From Mycobacterium lentiflavum (GTDB taxonomy: Bacteria; Actinomycetota; Actinomycetes; Mycobacteriales; Mycobacteriaceae), in assembly GCF_022374895.2 (NCBI RefSeq), contig NZ_CP092423.2, forward strand, positions 2,356,001 through 2,420,000: a stretch of DNA of 64,000 nt. Reading direction: 5' to 3'. Positions 45,980 through 54,541 of this stretch are shown here, in pieces (within the stretch, counting starts at the first letter, position 1; each line of letters opens with the position of its first letter). The position numbers were made by a program, and so were the translations under genes. Under the pieces are notes generated by a model. The model did not search any database. It had not been told where the DNA came from and worked only from the letters and a program-made list of their open reading frames with translations.

Positions 45980-46145
45980 CGGTTTGCCAGACTGCCGAAA
46001 AAGCTTGTCCCGCAGGCATAACGAAGCTGTTCATAATCCGGAACGAGCAGTCTAAACCCGTCGATCCGGCACCACATCCGCTGTCGGGTGCGTGGTAGCT
46101 GCGGACCTATATCGGAAATGCCACTAGCGCGAGGGCGCTGCTCGA

Positions 46146-46151
46146 TATGAT
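46146..46151 (+). promoter_or_regulatory. -10 box of the epimerase gene
   Basis: TATGAT, one mismatch from TATAAT, lies 36 bp before the TTG start, leaving a leader of about 30 bases with a GGGAGA ribosome site. No matching -35 was found. Confidence 0.45.
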
Positions 46152-46187
46152 CGACCAGACCCATTGACGAACGGGAGACTTTGGCTC

Positions 46188-47321
46188 TTGTCACAATCCG
46201 TGCTTATCACCGGTGGAGCTGGATTTATCGGGTCTGCGCTGTCGCGCCGTCTCGTCAAGGCCGGTTACGACGTCGCGGTGATGGATGTCCTGCATCCACA
46301 GGTGCACGCCCCTGGTCAGGCGATCGACTTGCCGGCAGCGGTGCGGTTGTTCACCGGCGACGTCACCCACGCGCCCGACTGGGATGCCGTGCTGCGGTTG
46401 TTCCGGCCTTCCCAGATCGTCCATCTGGCCGCCGAGACGGGCACAGCGCAGTCGCTCTCTGAGGCGACGCGGCATGGTTCGGTCAACGTAGTGGGCACCA
46501 CCCAGCTTCTGGACGGCTTGAGCCGCTCGGGATTCGTGCCCGATCAGCTGGTGCTGGCGTCATCACGGGCCGTCTACGGCGAGGGCGCTTGGCAGACCGG
46601 CGGGCACATCTTCTATCCGCGGCCGCGCAGCCACGCGCAATTGGTGGCGGGCATCTGGGATCCGCAAAGCCCGACGGGTGAAGCCGCGGTGCCGCTGCCC
46701 AGCTGCGCGGGCCGAACCGAGCCTCGACCCACCAATGTCTACGCCGCGACCAAACTCGCCCAGGAGCACACGTTGGCGGCCTGGGCCGCCGCACACGACA
46801 CGAATGTCAGTGTGCTGCGCCTGCAGAACGTTTATGGGCCGGGCCAGTCGTTGACCAATTCGTACACCGGAATAGTCGCTCTCTTCGCGCGATTGGCCCG
46901 CGAGCGTCATTCGCTGGAGGTCTACGAAGACGGTCGAATTGTGCGCGATTTCGTGTACATCGACGACGTTATCGACGCGCTGTTCGCGGCGGTGCAGCAA
47001 CCCGCGGCCGAGCCGCGCTGCCTTGACGTCGGATCAGGTACCCCGACGACGATTCATGAGCTGGCACAAACGATTAGCGTCGTTTGCGGGGCTCCCGAAC
47101 CGGTCATCGTATCGAAATTCCGCGATGGCGATGTTCGTGCCGCGAGCTGCGACGTCGGGCCCGCGAAAGAGGCACTGGATTGGCGCCCGAAATGGTCGCT
47201 CGACGACGGTTTGCAAAAGCTCCTGGAATGGATCGGCCAGCAACGCGAATCTTCTTCCGCGGCAACCGATCACACCGTCGATGCCCACCGCTCGGTAGCG
47301 GAACATGCCGGGCGGAATTAG
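46188..47321 (+). CDS. Extended SDR, probable dTDP-L-rhamnose 4-epimerase type
   Basis: NAD-dependent epimerase/dehydratase (377 aa). The cofactor loop is TGGAGFIG and the catalytic pair is NVYAATK. Two features point to the rhamnose 4-epimerase (6-deoxy-L-talose forming) branch: MDVLHPQVHAPG after the second strand, and a long insert before the catalytic Tyr (about 140-190). 6-Deoxytalose is a usual glycopeptidolipid sugar. The start is TTG 46188, set by GGGAGA (46173-46178). Substrate is inferred. Confidence 0.75.
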   Translation: MSQSVLITGGAGFIGSALSRRLVKAGYDVAVMDVLHPQVHAPGQAIDLPAAVRLFTGDVTHAPDWDAVLRLFRPSQIVHLAAETGTAQSLSEATRHGSVNVVGTTQLLDGLSRSGFVPDQLVLASSRAVYGEGAWQTGGHIFYPRPRSHAQLVAGIWDPQSPTGEAAVPLPSCAGRTEPRPTNVYAATKLAQEHTLAAWAAAHDTNVSVLRLQNVYGPGQSLTNSYTGIVALFARLARERHSLEVYEDGRIVRDFVYIDDVIDALFAAVQQPAAEPRCLDVGSGTPTTIHELAQTISVVCGAPEPVIVSKFRDGDVRAASCDVGPAKEALDWRPKWSLDDGLQKLLEWIGQQRESSSAATDHTVDAHRSVAEHAGRN

Positions 47322-47547
47322 CGGAACCCACACGTCATACGGCGTGGTTGGTAGCGACGGGGGCACGCACCGCACTCGGTCGTTGGCGCCGATCCCGCCG
47401 CGGGTCAAAGGTCAGGCCCGTCGGGTGGTTTGGGCTAGCGATGTCGGGTTCGCTGCACGGCTCGTGGTGACTTATGAGCAATCGTGTGGTTCATTCAATA
47501 ACTTGGAGCGATTCGCCTTAGTCTAGCCAGAACAGGGAGGTGAACCG

Positions 47548-48648
47548 GTGGGCGTCGTAGCTGACAGGCCGCAAGTGGAGCGGGCGGCAGTTCATCGTCT
47601 GTGGCAAGCGGTGCTCATTGGCACTGCGCTTGTCGTAGCTGCGGCGTGCTTCTACGTGCCGGCTCTCCTCATCCCGATCGCCGCAGTCCTGGTGTTGCTG
47701 GTAGGCGCACGCATTCTTTATCCGGGACGAGATCGCTACATTCCCAATTTGTATGCCCGTGACACCAGGATTTATGACGACGGCTACCGTGATTTCATTC
47801 GCCAGACCATGTCAGATTTGCGACGGCGCCGAATTCGAAATCACACATTGTTGTCGGAAGCATCGAGCCTGGCCGGGCCGTCCCTGGGCGATTCCGACGA
47901 ACTGATCCTCGACCTCGGCGTTTGGATCGGTTGGTCGACGAGGCTGATATCCGATGCCAGCGACCGGATGGTCTACGGTTTCGACAGCTTTGAGGGTCTC
48001 GTCGAGGACTGGAAACTCGAGGACCATGTCGTCAAGCGCGGAACGTTCTCCTTGTCGGATCCGTTCGCGCAACGATTCATGCAAGATACCGGCGTCAGTT
48101 TCCACGACGGCCTGCCCGACGCCCTCGGCCGGAAAGTCCAGTTCATCAAGGGCAGCACCTACGACACGCTCGCGCCATTTTTGGCCGACCGGCCAAATGC
48201 GCCGATCAGGCTGTTTCACATGGACCTGGACACCTACGAGAGTTGCCTGCATGCATTGGAGACGTGCAAGGAACACTTCGTTCCGGGGTCGATCCTGGTG
48301 TTCGACGAGTACCTCGTCACCAACGGCGAAATGCGGGCGTTCTTCGAGTTTCAGTCTCGCTACGGGCTGGAATGGCAATACCGGGCCTGGGGTCTCGAGA
48401 TGATGGAGATGAATCTCGAGATGGTCACCGCCCGTTGGAAACGCATCTTCTACCGTATGGTCGCGATTCCGGTGTATTGGCTGATCGGCGAGGGCAGCTT
48501 CGCGGTGAAGTTCTTACGAAAGCCGTTCTGGCGATTTTGGTTGGGCGCTCCGATAAGCGACATGATTTTCCTGCTCGGCGCGGCCGGGTCGCGCAAGTCG
48601 GTCAGTCTCGAGATCACCGGTCTGGGCAAGCTCGAGCAGACGCGCTAG
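47548..48648 (+). CDS. Membrane-anchored TylF-type methyltransferase
   Basis: 366 aa. Residues 18-55 form a hydrophobic hairpin (AVLIGTALVVAAACFYVPAL, then LIPIAAVLVLLVG). A class I SAM methyltransferase of the TylF/MycF kind follows, with LILDLGVWIGWSTR as motif I and HMDLDTYES plus LVFDEY as metal-site region. The C-terminal 70 residues are again hydrophobic (VAIPVYWLIG; ISDMIFLLGAAG). This implies methylation of a glycolipid at the inner membrane face. The GTG start has a strong AGGGAGGTG (47533-47541). Confidence 0.8.
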   Translation: MGVVADRPQVERAAVHRLWQAVLIGTALVVAAACFYVPALLIPIAAVLVLLVGARILYPGRDRYIPNLYARDTRIYDDGYRDFIRQTMSDLRRRRIRNHTLLSEASSLAGPSLGDSDELILDLGVWIGWSTRLISDASDRMVYGFDSFEGLVEDWKLEDHVVKRGTFSLSDPFAQRFMQDTGVSFHDGLPDALGRKVQFIKGSTYDTLAPFLADRPNAPIRLFHMDLDTYESCLHALETCKEHFVPGSILVFDEYLVTNGEMRAFFEFQSRYGLEWQYRAWGLEMMEMNLEMVTARWKRIFYRMVAIPVYWLIGEGSFAVKFLRKPFWRFWLGAPISDMIFLLGAAGSRKSVSLEITGLGKLEQTR

Positions 48649-48726
48649 TTTGGCCGGCGATCGACGGTAGACTCCCACACGCTGCGGGGGCGGGTCAGCT
48701 GGCGCGCGGACGCGAAGTCGCTTGAG

Positions 48727-48771
48727 GGAAAACCGCGAAACGCGTTGCCGACCTCGGTCGGCCACTAGGCT
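48727..48771 (+). promoter_or_regulatory. Shared promoter block, copy 1
   Basis: GGAAAACCG (48727-48735), TTGCCG (48745-48750), 15-bp spacer and TAGGCT (48766-48771). The same three elements with identical spacing stand before the paralogous gene (52672-52716). TTGCCG/TAGGCT look like -35/-10 boxes; GGAAAACCG could be an activator site. Confidence 0.6.
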
Positions 48772-48822
48772 GAACAACCGGTTCACACATGGGAGTTAGA
48801 GGATGGGACATTGGGGGCAGAT

Positions 48823-49629
48823 TTGACCGCGACTGAATGCGATTCGCGATCGGCTTATCTCGACCTGCTCCGCCGTGACCTCACCAGATATGGTCAGGAT
48901 CAGCTGGTGCCGGTGGGGTGGTATCGCTTGGGCCGGCCGGTATTCAATAGCCGCAATTTCATGCTGGTGCGTAAGTATCCGTTCGACAAGCATGCGCGTG
49001 ACTTGGGCCTGGATTGGCCGACGGATGCCTTGACGATGATCGGAATGCAGCGGCTGACCAGTCTGCAGCACTGCGTCGAGACGGTGCTGGCCGACGGGGT
49101 CCCCGGCGATCTGGTCGAGTGCGGCGTATGGCGTGGTGGCGCTTCAATCTTGATGCGTGCGGTTCTTTCGGCTTACGGCGATCGGACGCGCACGGTGTGG
49201 CTGGCCGATTCGTTCGCCGGTGTACCGCCCCCGGACACCGCGAATTACAAGGCCGATAAAGGGATTAAGCTGCACCGCCACGCGAAGATCCTGGGCGTTC
49301 CGGAGGCGGAAGTCAGGTCGAATTTCGAGCGTTACGGGTTGCTCGATGACCAGGTCCGCTTCATCCCCGGCTGGTTCAAGGACACGTTGGCCGACGCTCC
49401 GGTCGAGCAGATTGCGGTCTTGCGGCTCGACGGCGATCTCTACGAATCCACGATCCAGGCCCTCGACGCCCTTTACCCACGCTTGTCGTCCGGCGGCTAT
49501 TGCATCATCGACGACTACCACGCCCTGAAAGCGTGCGAGCAGGCCGTGGCCGACTACCGCGCGAAGCATGGGATCGCCGCCAAGATCGAAGAAATCGACG
49601 GCACCGGCGTGCTCTGGCGTAAGCCATAA
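48823..49629 (+). CDS. TylF/MycF-type sugar O-methyltransferase, paralogue 1
   Basis: 268 aa, SAM- and Mg-dependent O-methyltransferase. SAM motif DLVECGVWRGGAS, then LADSFAGVPPPD, and metal-site motifs RLDGDLYEST and CIIDDYHALK. The family includes the rhamnose O-methyltransferases of glycopeptidolipid synthesis. The start is TTG 48823, giving the same length as paralogue 2; TTG 48811 is possible. The next gene, a glycosyltransferase, begins 31 bp on. It is very similar to the gene at 52756. Confidence 0.85.
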   Translation: MTATECDSRSAYLDLLRRDLTRYGQDQLVPVGWYRLGRPVFNSRNFMLVRKYPFDKHARDLGLDWPTDALTMIGMQRLTSLQHCVETVLADGVPGDLVECGVWRGGASILMRAVLSAYGDRTRTVWLADSFAGVPPPDTANYKADKGIKLHRHAKILGVPEAEVRSNFERYGLLDDQVRFIPGWFKDTLADAPVEQIAVLRLDGDLYESTIQALDALYPRLSSGGYCIIDDYHALKACEQAVADYRAKHGIAAKIEEIDGTGVLWRKP

Positions 49630-49660
49630 CGCCACACGAACCTAAAGGCCGGAGTTCGCA

Positions 49661-50929
49661 ATGAAATTCGTGCTGGCAAATTACGGAACTCGAGGCGATG
49701 TCGAGCCCTCCCTCGTTGTCGCACGCGAACTGCAGCGCAGAGGCCACGACGTGCAGATGGCCGTCGCGCCTGACCTGATGGAATTCGTCGAGGCGGCCGG
49801 TCTTCCCGCGGTCGCCTACGGGCTGGACACGCGGACCTGGCTGGACGTGTACCGCGACCTGTGGACGTCCTTCTTCAGCAGGTTCTGGCGGGTCCGGCGG
49901 CTGAGACGACTGTGGCACGAAATGTGGGAGTTCAGCGACGAGTGCTGGGCCAAGATGAACACCACGCTGGTGTCGCTGGCCGAAGGTGCCGACCTGCTGT
50001 TCGCCGGGTTGAGTTACCAGGAAACCGCCGCCAATGTCGCGGAGTATTACGACCTTCCGTTGGTCACGTTGCATCACGTCCCGATGCGGCCCAACGGCCA
50101 GGTCGTCTCGTTCCTGCCGGCAGCGCTGGCCCGCTACTCGATGACTGCGTTCGATTGGTTCTGCTGGCGGCTGAACAAGAAGGTCGAGGACGCGCAGCGC
50201 CGTGAACTCGGCCTGCCGAAGGCGACCGGCCCTTCGCCGGGGCGCATCGCCAGACGCCAATCCCTGGAAATCCAGGCGTACGACGAGGCGTGCTTTCCCG
50301 GGCTGGCAGACGAATGGGCGAAGTGGGACGGCCATCGCCCGTTCGTCGGCACGCTGACGATGGAGCTGACGACTGAGGTCGACGAGGAGGTGGTGTCCTG
50401 GATCGCGGCGGGCACACCGCCCATCTGCTTTGGTTTCGGCAGCATGGCGGTGGAATCTCCGGCCGACACGATCGAGATGATCAGTTCGGCCTGCGCGGAG
50501 TTGGGGGAGCGGGCACTAGTGTGCGCCGGCTGGAGTGACTTCAGTGGCGTCACGCTTCCCGACCACGTCAAGGTGGTGGGCGCGGTGAACTACGCGAAGG
50601 TCTTTCCCGCCTGCCGCGCCGTCGTGCACCACGGCGGCTCGGGCACCACTGCAGCAAGCATGCGGGCGGGCGTTCCCACCTTGATTCTCTCGATGGACCC
50701 CAACCAAACGATCTGGGGGTCCCAGCTCAAGAAACTCAAAGTGGGGACCACCCGGCGTTTCTCGAGCACCAACCGCGAATCGCTGGTCGCGGATCTGCGC
50801 CGGATCCTCGACCCGGATTACGCGACGAGAGCCCGCGAGCTTGCCACCCGGATGACCAAACCCGCCGACAGCGTCAGTGCCGCCGCCGATCTGGTGGAAA
50901 ACTTTGCCCGCGCGAAGCACCTTGCCTAA
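49661..50929 (+). CDS. UGT-type glycosyltransferase 1
   Basis: 422 aa, GT-B fold of the GT1/GT28 kind used for mycobacterial glycolipids (GtfA/GtfB, Rv1524/Rv1526c-like). The N-terminal acceptor domain starts MKFVLANYGTRGDVEPSLV. The donor domain has FGFGSMAVESPAD and HHGGSGTTAASMRAGVP. The sugar-contact motif is atypical: MDPNQTIWG where its paralogues have xDQPxWG. A GGAG precedes the ATG. It is probably co-transcribed with the methyltransferase upstream. Confidence 0.88.
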   Translation: MKFVLANYGTRGDVEPSLVVARELQRRGHDVQMAVAPDLMEFVEAAGLPAVAYGLDTRTWLDVYRDLWTSFFSRFWRVRRLRRLWHEMWEFSDECWAKMNTTLVSLAEGADLLFAGLSYQETAANVAEYYDLPLVTLHHVPMRPNGQVVSFLPAALARYSMTAFDWFCWRLNKKVEDAQRRELGLPKATGPSPGRIARRQSLEIQAYDEACFPGLADEWAKWDGHRPFVGTLTMELTTEVDEEVVSWIAAGTPPICFGFGSMAVESPADTIEMISSACAELGERALVCAGWSDFSGVTLPDHVKVVGAVNYAKVFPACRAVVHHGGSGTTAASMRAGVPTLILSMDPNQTIWGSQLKKLKVGTTRRFSSTNRESLVADLRRILDPDYATRARELATRMTKPADSVSAAADLVENFARAKHLA

Positions 50930-51042
50930 TCCCGAATGGAGCCGCGAATTGCGCGGAATCAATCGCCCGCGTCATGCTCAATTCGCCAGAGGTTGTTCGC
51001 TGCGCTCACATCCGCCGCGGGACGTCTCTGAATATCAAGTTT

Positions 51043-51086
51043 GCCGACCACCATTAGCCTTCCGATCACGATGTCTGATGGTCGGC
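51043..51086 (+). terminator. Inverted repeat after glycosyltransferase 1
   Basis: GCCGACCA (51043-51050) and TGGTCGGC (51079-51086) are perfect arms with a 28-base loop, in the 306-bp gap between the two glycosyltransferase genes (50930-51235). Without a T run, it may be a terminator or an operator. The remaining gap holds no convincing gene. Confidence 0.35.
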
Positions 51087-51235
51087 CCGAGCACATTAAA
51101 GAAGAACGCTGACGCGTTCGCGGCGACGGCGAATTTGCGGCTGATCGGGACAGCCAAAAGCCGATGTGAACCAGGAGTAAACGCGCTCGCCTGGGCTTGC
51201 CTAGGTCGACGGGAAGTGATAGGTCTAGCCTCGCG

Positions 51236-52513
51236 ATGAAATTTGCTCTGGCATGTTATGGAACCCGGGGGGATGTCGAGCCCTCGCTGGCTGCTGGGCG
51301 CGAACTGTTACGCAGGGGCCACGAAGTTCGCATGGCCATCCCGCCCAATCTCCTTGGCCTGGCTGAGACGGCCGGCCTCGACGCGGTCGCCTATGGACCA
51401 GACATGCAGGCGTTCTGGGACGACGAGTTCCTGCGCAACTTCTGGTCGAGGTTCCGCCGCACGTTCTGGACCATCAAGGGTCCGATCGACCTGGTGCGCG
51501 AAGCCTGGGAGCCCGTGCTGCGGTCCTGGACGGATATGAGCGAGACCCTGACGGCGCTGACCGCCGGCGCCGACGTGCTCTTCACTGGCCAGCTGTACCA
51601 GGACCTCGCGACTAACGTCGCGGAGTACTACGACATCCCTTTGGCAGTGCTGCATTACATCCCGATGCGGCCCAACGGGCAGCTCATCCCAAACCTGCCG
51701 GCACCGCTGGTACGCACCGGTATGGCCGCGTACGACTGGATGGTCTGGCGGATGAACAAGAAGGCAGAGGACGCCCAGCGGCGCAAGCTCGGCCTGCCGA
51801 AAACCACCTGCGCGTCTCCGAAGCGGATTGCCCAGCGCGGATCACTGGAACTACAGGCCTACGACGAGGTGTGCTTCCCCGGGCTGGCCTCCGAATGGGC
51901 GAAATGGGGCGAGCGACGCCCGTTTGTCGGCGCGCTGACGATGGGGTTGACGACGGACATCGACGACGAGGTCGCGGCGTGGGCCAACGCGGGAACACCG
52001 CCCATCGTTTTCGGCTTTGGCAGCATGCCGGTCAGCGAAACCCCGACCGACACGGTCGAAATGATCGCCGCGGCCTGCGAGCAATTGGGCGAGCGGGCGT
52101 TGATCTGCGCCGGTTGGGCCGACTTCAGCGAGGTGCCGCATTTCGAGCACGTCAAGGTGGTCGGTGCGGTGAATTACGCGAAAGTCTTCCCTAGCTGCCG
52201 TGCGGTGGTACACCATGGCGGCTCGGGCACCACGGCCGCCGGCCTGCGCGCCGGGATCCCCACGCTGATCCTCTGGACGGCAGGCGATCAGCCGTTCTGG
52301 GGTGGCCACCTCAAACGCCTGAAAGTTGGTGCGGCCCGGAAGTTTTCGGTCACCACCAAAGAAACGTTGATCGAGGATCTGCGAGAGATCCTCACTCCGG
52401 AATGCGCGGTCAAAGCGCGGGCGCTGGCAACCCGGATGACGTCGGCCGAGGACAGTGTCACCCGCGCCGCGGATCTGCTGGAAAGTTTCGCCTACTCGGG
52501 ACGTTTCGCGTGA
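51236..52513 (+). CDS. UGT-type glycosyltransferase 2
   Basis: 425 aa, clear paralogue of the preceding glycosyltransferase (start MKFALACYGTRGDVEPSLA). The donor domain has FGFGSMPVSETPTD and HHGGSGTTAAGLRAGIP with the standard sugar-contact motif GDQPFWG. ATG 51236 matches the start of its paralogues; no ribosome site is seen, and TAGGTC (51220-51225) upstream suggests a short-leader promoter of its own. Confidence 0.88.
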   Translation: MKFALACYGTRGDVEPSLAAGRELLRRGHEVRMAIPPNLLGLAETAGLDAVAYGPDMQAFWDDEFLRNFWSRFRRTFWTIKGPIDLVREAWEPVLRSWTDMSETLTALTAGADVLFTGQLYQDLATNVAEYYDIPLAVLHYIPMRPNGQLIPNLPAPLVRTGMAAYDWMVWRMNKKAEDAQRRKLGLPKTTCASPKRIAQRGSLELQAYDEVCFPGLASEWAKWGERRPFVGALTMGLTTDIDDEVAAWANAGTPPIVFGFGSMPVSETPTDTVEMIAAACEQLGERALICAGWADFSEVPHFEHVKVVGAVNYAKVFPSCRAVVHHGGSGTTAAGLRAGIPTLILWTAGDQPFWGGHLKRLKVGAARKFSVTTKETLIEDLREILTPECAVKARALATRMTSAEDSVTRAADLLESFAYSGRFA

Positions 52514-52671
52514 TCGGCGGGAGCGCCGGCGCGGTCGCGTAGTCGGCCCAAGCCGCACGCCAGCGCCTCGATTCGGAGGTTTGCTGCGGGGTACTCAGTT
52601 AACATGCTGTTGGGGTTGGTACGGTCTTGAGCCTTGTCGGGGATCGGGACTTGTCGAGCTGGGGAGTTGAC

Positions 52672-52716
52672 GGAAAACCGTGGAACGCTTTGGTGACGTC
52701 GAAGGGCGTCTAGGCT
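52672..52716 (+). promoter_or_regulatory. Shared promoter block, copy 2
   Basis: GGAAAACCG (52672-52680), TTGGTG (52690-52695), 15-bp spacer, TAGGCT (52711-52716). The distance from GGAAAACCG to TAGGCT is 39 bp in both copies. Confidence 0.6.
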
Positions 52717-52755
52717 CCATGATTGGGAGTAGTCGTATGCGAGGAGAGGGCCGTT

Positions 52756-53562
52756 TTGACCGTGACTGATACCGACGCGCGGTCTGCGTACCTTGACCTG
52801 CTCCGTCGTGACCTCACCCGATATGGTCAGGATGAGTTGGTGCCGGTCGGGTGGTACCGGCTGGGGCGGCCGATTTTCAACGCCCGCAACTTTATGCTGG
52901 TGCGTAAATATCCGTTCAACGCGTATGCGCGGGACCGGGGCCTGGATTGGCCGGCGGACGCGTTGACGATGATCGGCATGCAGCGACTCACCAGCTTGCA
53001 GAAGTGTGTCGAGACGGTGCTCAACGAGGGTGTTCCCGGTGATCTGGTCGAGTGTGGCGTATGGCGTGGCGGCGCTTCGATTTTGATGCGCGCGGTTCTC
53101 TCGGCTTACGGAGACCGGACGCGCAAGGTGTGGCTATGTGATTCGTTCGCCGGCGTACCTCCGCCGGATACGGCGAATTACCAAGCCGATAAAGGGATTA
53201 AGCTGCATCGGCATGCGAGCATCCTTGGAGTCTCGCAGGAGCAGGTCAAGGCGAATTTCGAGCGCTACGGGTTGCTGGACGAGCAGGTCGGTTTTGTCCC
53301 CGGCTGGTTCAAGGACACGCTCGCCGATGCTCCGATTGAACAGATTGCGGTGCTGCGGCTCGACGGCGATCTCTATGAATCGACGATTCAGGGCCTCGAT
53401 GCGCTCTACCCACGCCTGTCGTCGGGTGGTTACTGCATCATCGACGACTACCACGCTCTGAAAGCGTGTGAGCAAGCGGTGACTGACTACCGCGAGAAGC
53501 ACCATATAACCGCCGAAATCGAGGAAATCGACGGCACCGGTGTGCTGTGGCGCAAGCCATGA
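52756..53562 (+). CDS. TylF/MycF-type sugar O-methyltransferase, paralogue 2
   Basis: 268 aa. It is near-identical along its length to the gene at 48823, with the same motifs (DLVECGVWRGGAS, LCDSFAGVPPPD, RLDGDLYEST, CIIDDYHALK). The changes are scattered, for example HASILGVSQEQVKANFE against HAKILGVPEAEVRSNFE. The start is TTG 52756, preceded by GAGGAGAGG. It probably methylates a different hydroxyl or sugar in the same glycolipid (inference). Confidence 0.86.
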   Translation: MTVTDTDARSAYLDLLRRDLTRYGQDELVPVGWYRLGRPIFNARNFMLVRKYPFNAYARDRGLDWPADALTMIGMQRLTSLQKCVETVLNEGVPGDLVECGVWRGGASILMRAVLSAYGDRTRKVWLCDSFAGVPPPDTANYQADKGIKLHRHASILGVSQEQVKANFERYGLLDEQVGFVPGWFKDTLADAPIEQIAVLRLDGDLYESTIQGLDALYPRLSSGGYCIIDDYHALKACEQAVTDYREKHHITAEIEEIDGTGVLWRKP

Positions 53563-53606
53563 CCACCACACGGCCCTAGGTCTGAATCCGGTTTCCCAAC
53601 GCACGG

Positions 53607-53620
53607 ACGGCAATCGCCGT
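53607..53620 (+). terminator. Small hairpin after methyltransferase paralogue 2
   Basis: ACGGC-AATC-GCCGT, a perfect 5-bp stem with a 4-base loop, 45 bp after the stop codon. No T run follows. Weak evidence for a terminator. Confidence 0.3.
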
Positions 53621-53734
53621 TCGCCGTAAACCCATGTCCGAGAACGCGTTTGCGTTATCTGGCGCAGCGCGATCGGTCAACTAAGTTGGCGGTGAACCCA
53701 TCCCATTCGCCGGAGACCCGGTTCGCGCCAATGC

Positions 53735-53740
53735 TATCGT
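53735..53740 (+). promoter_or_regulatory. Leaderless -10 box of the third methyltransferase
   Basis: TATCGT ends 7 bp before the GTG at 53748, with no ribosome site between. It suggests this gene has its own promoter. Confidence 0.4.
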
Positions 53741-53747
53741 TGCCGCC

Positions 53748-54536
53748 GTGGCAAACGGTCTAGACGTTAAGACTCGCTTCCTGATGTGGTGGGTGCGCGG
53801 TGAGTATTGGCTCGCGCGCAAGGTGCTGCCCGACGTGTACGCAAGCGACGGCCTGATCAGCTTCCACAACGACGCGTTTCTGGACGACCCCGCGTTCCAG
53901 CGTGCCTACAAACGTGGCGCGCGTGCGCTCCCCGACCAGGACTGGTATCAGTGGCAGTGGCGGGTGCATGTGGGGTTGTGGGCGGCAAAGACCGCGAGCC
54001 GGCTGGACGGCGATTTCGTCGAGTGTGGCGTCAGCTACGGGTTCTTGAGCAGCGCCATCATGGAGTACCTCGACTGGGACAGCCTGGGCAAAACGTTCTA
54101 TCTGCTCGACACCTTCGCCGGAATCGATTCGCGGTTCGTCACCGAGGCGGAACGCGAATCCGGCGAGTATGAGCGAAGCCAGTTGAAGCTGCGCAACGGG
54201 ATGTACGTCAGCGGAGTCGAGGGCGTCCGCGCCAATTTCGCCCAGTGGAAAAACCAGCGCATCATCGTCGGTGCGGTGCCGGAAACCCTCGACGAGGTCG
54301 AGGCGCAGACGGTGGCCTACCTGCACATCGACATGAACTGTGCGCCACCCGAAGTCGCGGCCCTGCGCCATTTTTGGCCACGGCTCACGCCGGGTGCCGT
54401 AGTGCTCCTCGACGACTACGCCAATCGGGGGCGCGACGAGCAGCGTGCTGCGATGGATGCCTTGGCCGCCGAATTCGGTGTGGTGATCTGTGCGCTGCCC
54501 ACCGGTCAGGGCTTGCTGCTCAAGCCGGTGCAGTGA
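53748..54536 (+). CDS. TylF-like SAM-dependent methyltransferase
   Basis: 262 aa and divergent from the two paralogues upstream. SAM motif DFVECGVSYGFLSSA, LLDTFAGIDSRF, and metal-site-like HIDMNCAPPE and VLLDDYANRG. In the first metal motif the usual D-G-D-x-Y-E is replaced by D-M-N-C-A-P-P-E, which may change metal use or acceptor. The start is GTG 53748. It is convergent with glycosyltransferase 3, 5 bp apart. Confidence 0.82.
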   Translation: MANGLDVKTRFLMWWVRGEYWLARKVLPDVYASDGLISFHNDAFLDDPAFQRAYKRGARALPDQDWYQWQWRVHVGLWAAKTASRLDGDFVECGVSYGFLSSAIMEYLDWDSLGKTFYLLDTFAGIDSRFVTEAERESGEYERSQLKLRNGMYVSGVEGVRANFAQWKNQRIIVGAVPETLDEVEAQTVAYLHIDMNCAPPEVAALRHFWPRLTPGAVVLLDDYANRGRDEQRAAMDALAAEFGVVICALPTGQGLLLKPVQ

Positions 54537-54541
54537 CCCGC

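Noticed and set aside
47305..47526. 73-codon frame between the epimerase and the membrane methyltransferase
   Set aside because: No ribosome site, no recognisable domain, and it overlaps the end of the epimerase gene.
50930..51235. Small coding frame between glycosyltransferases 1 and 2
   Set aside because: The 120-codon frame across this gap has no domain or ribosome site and overlaps both neighbours; only an inverted repeat is supportable.
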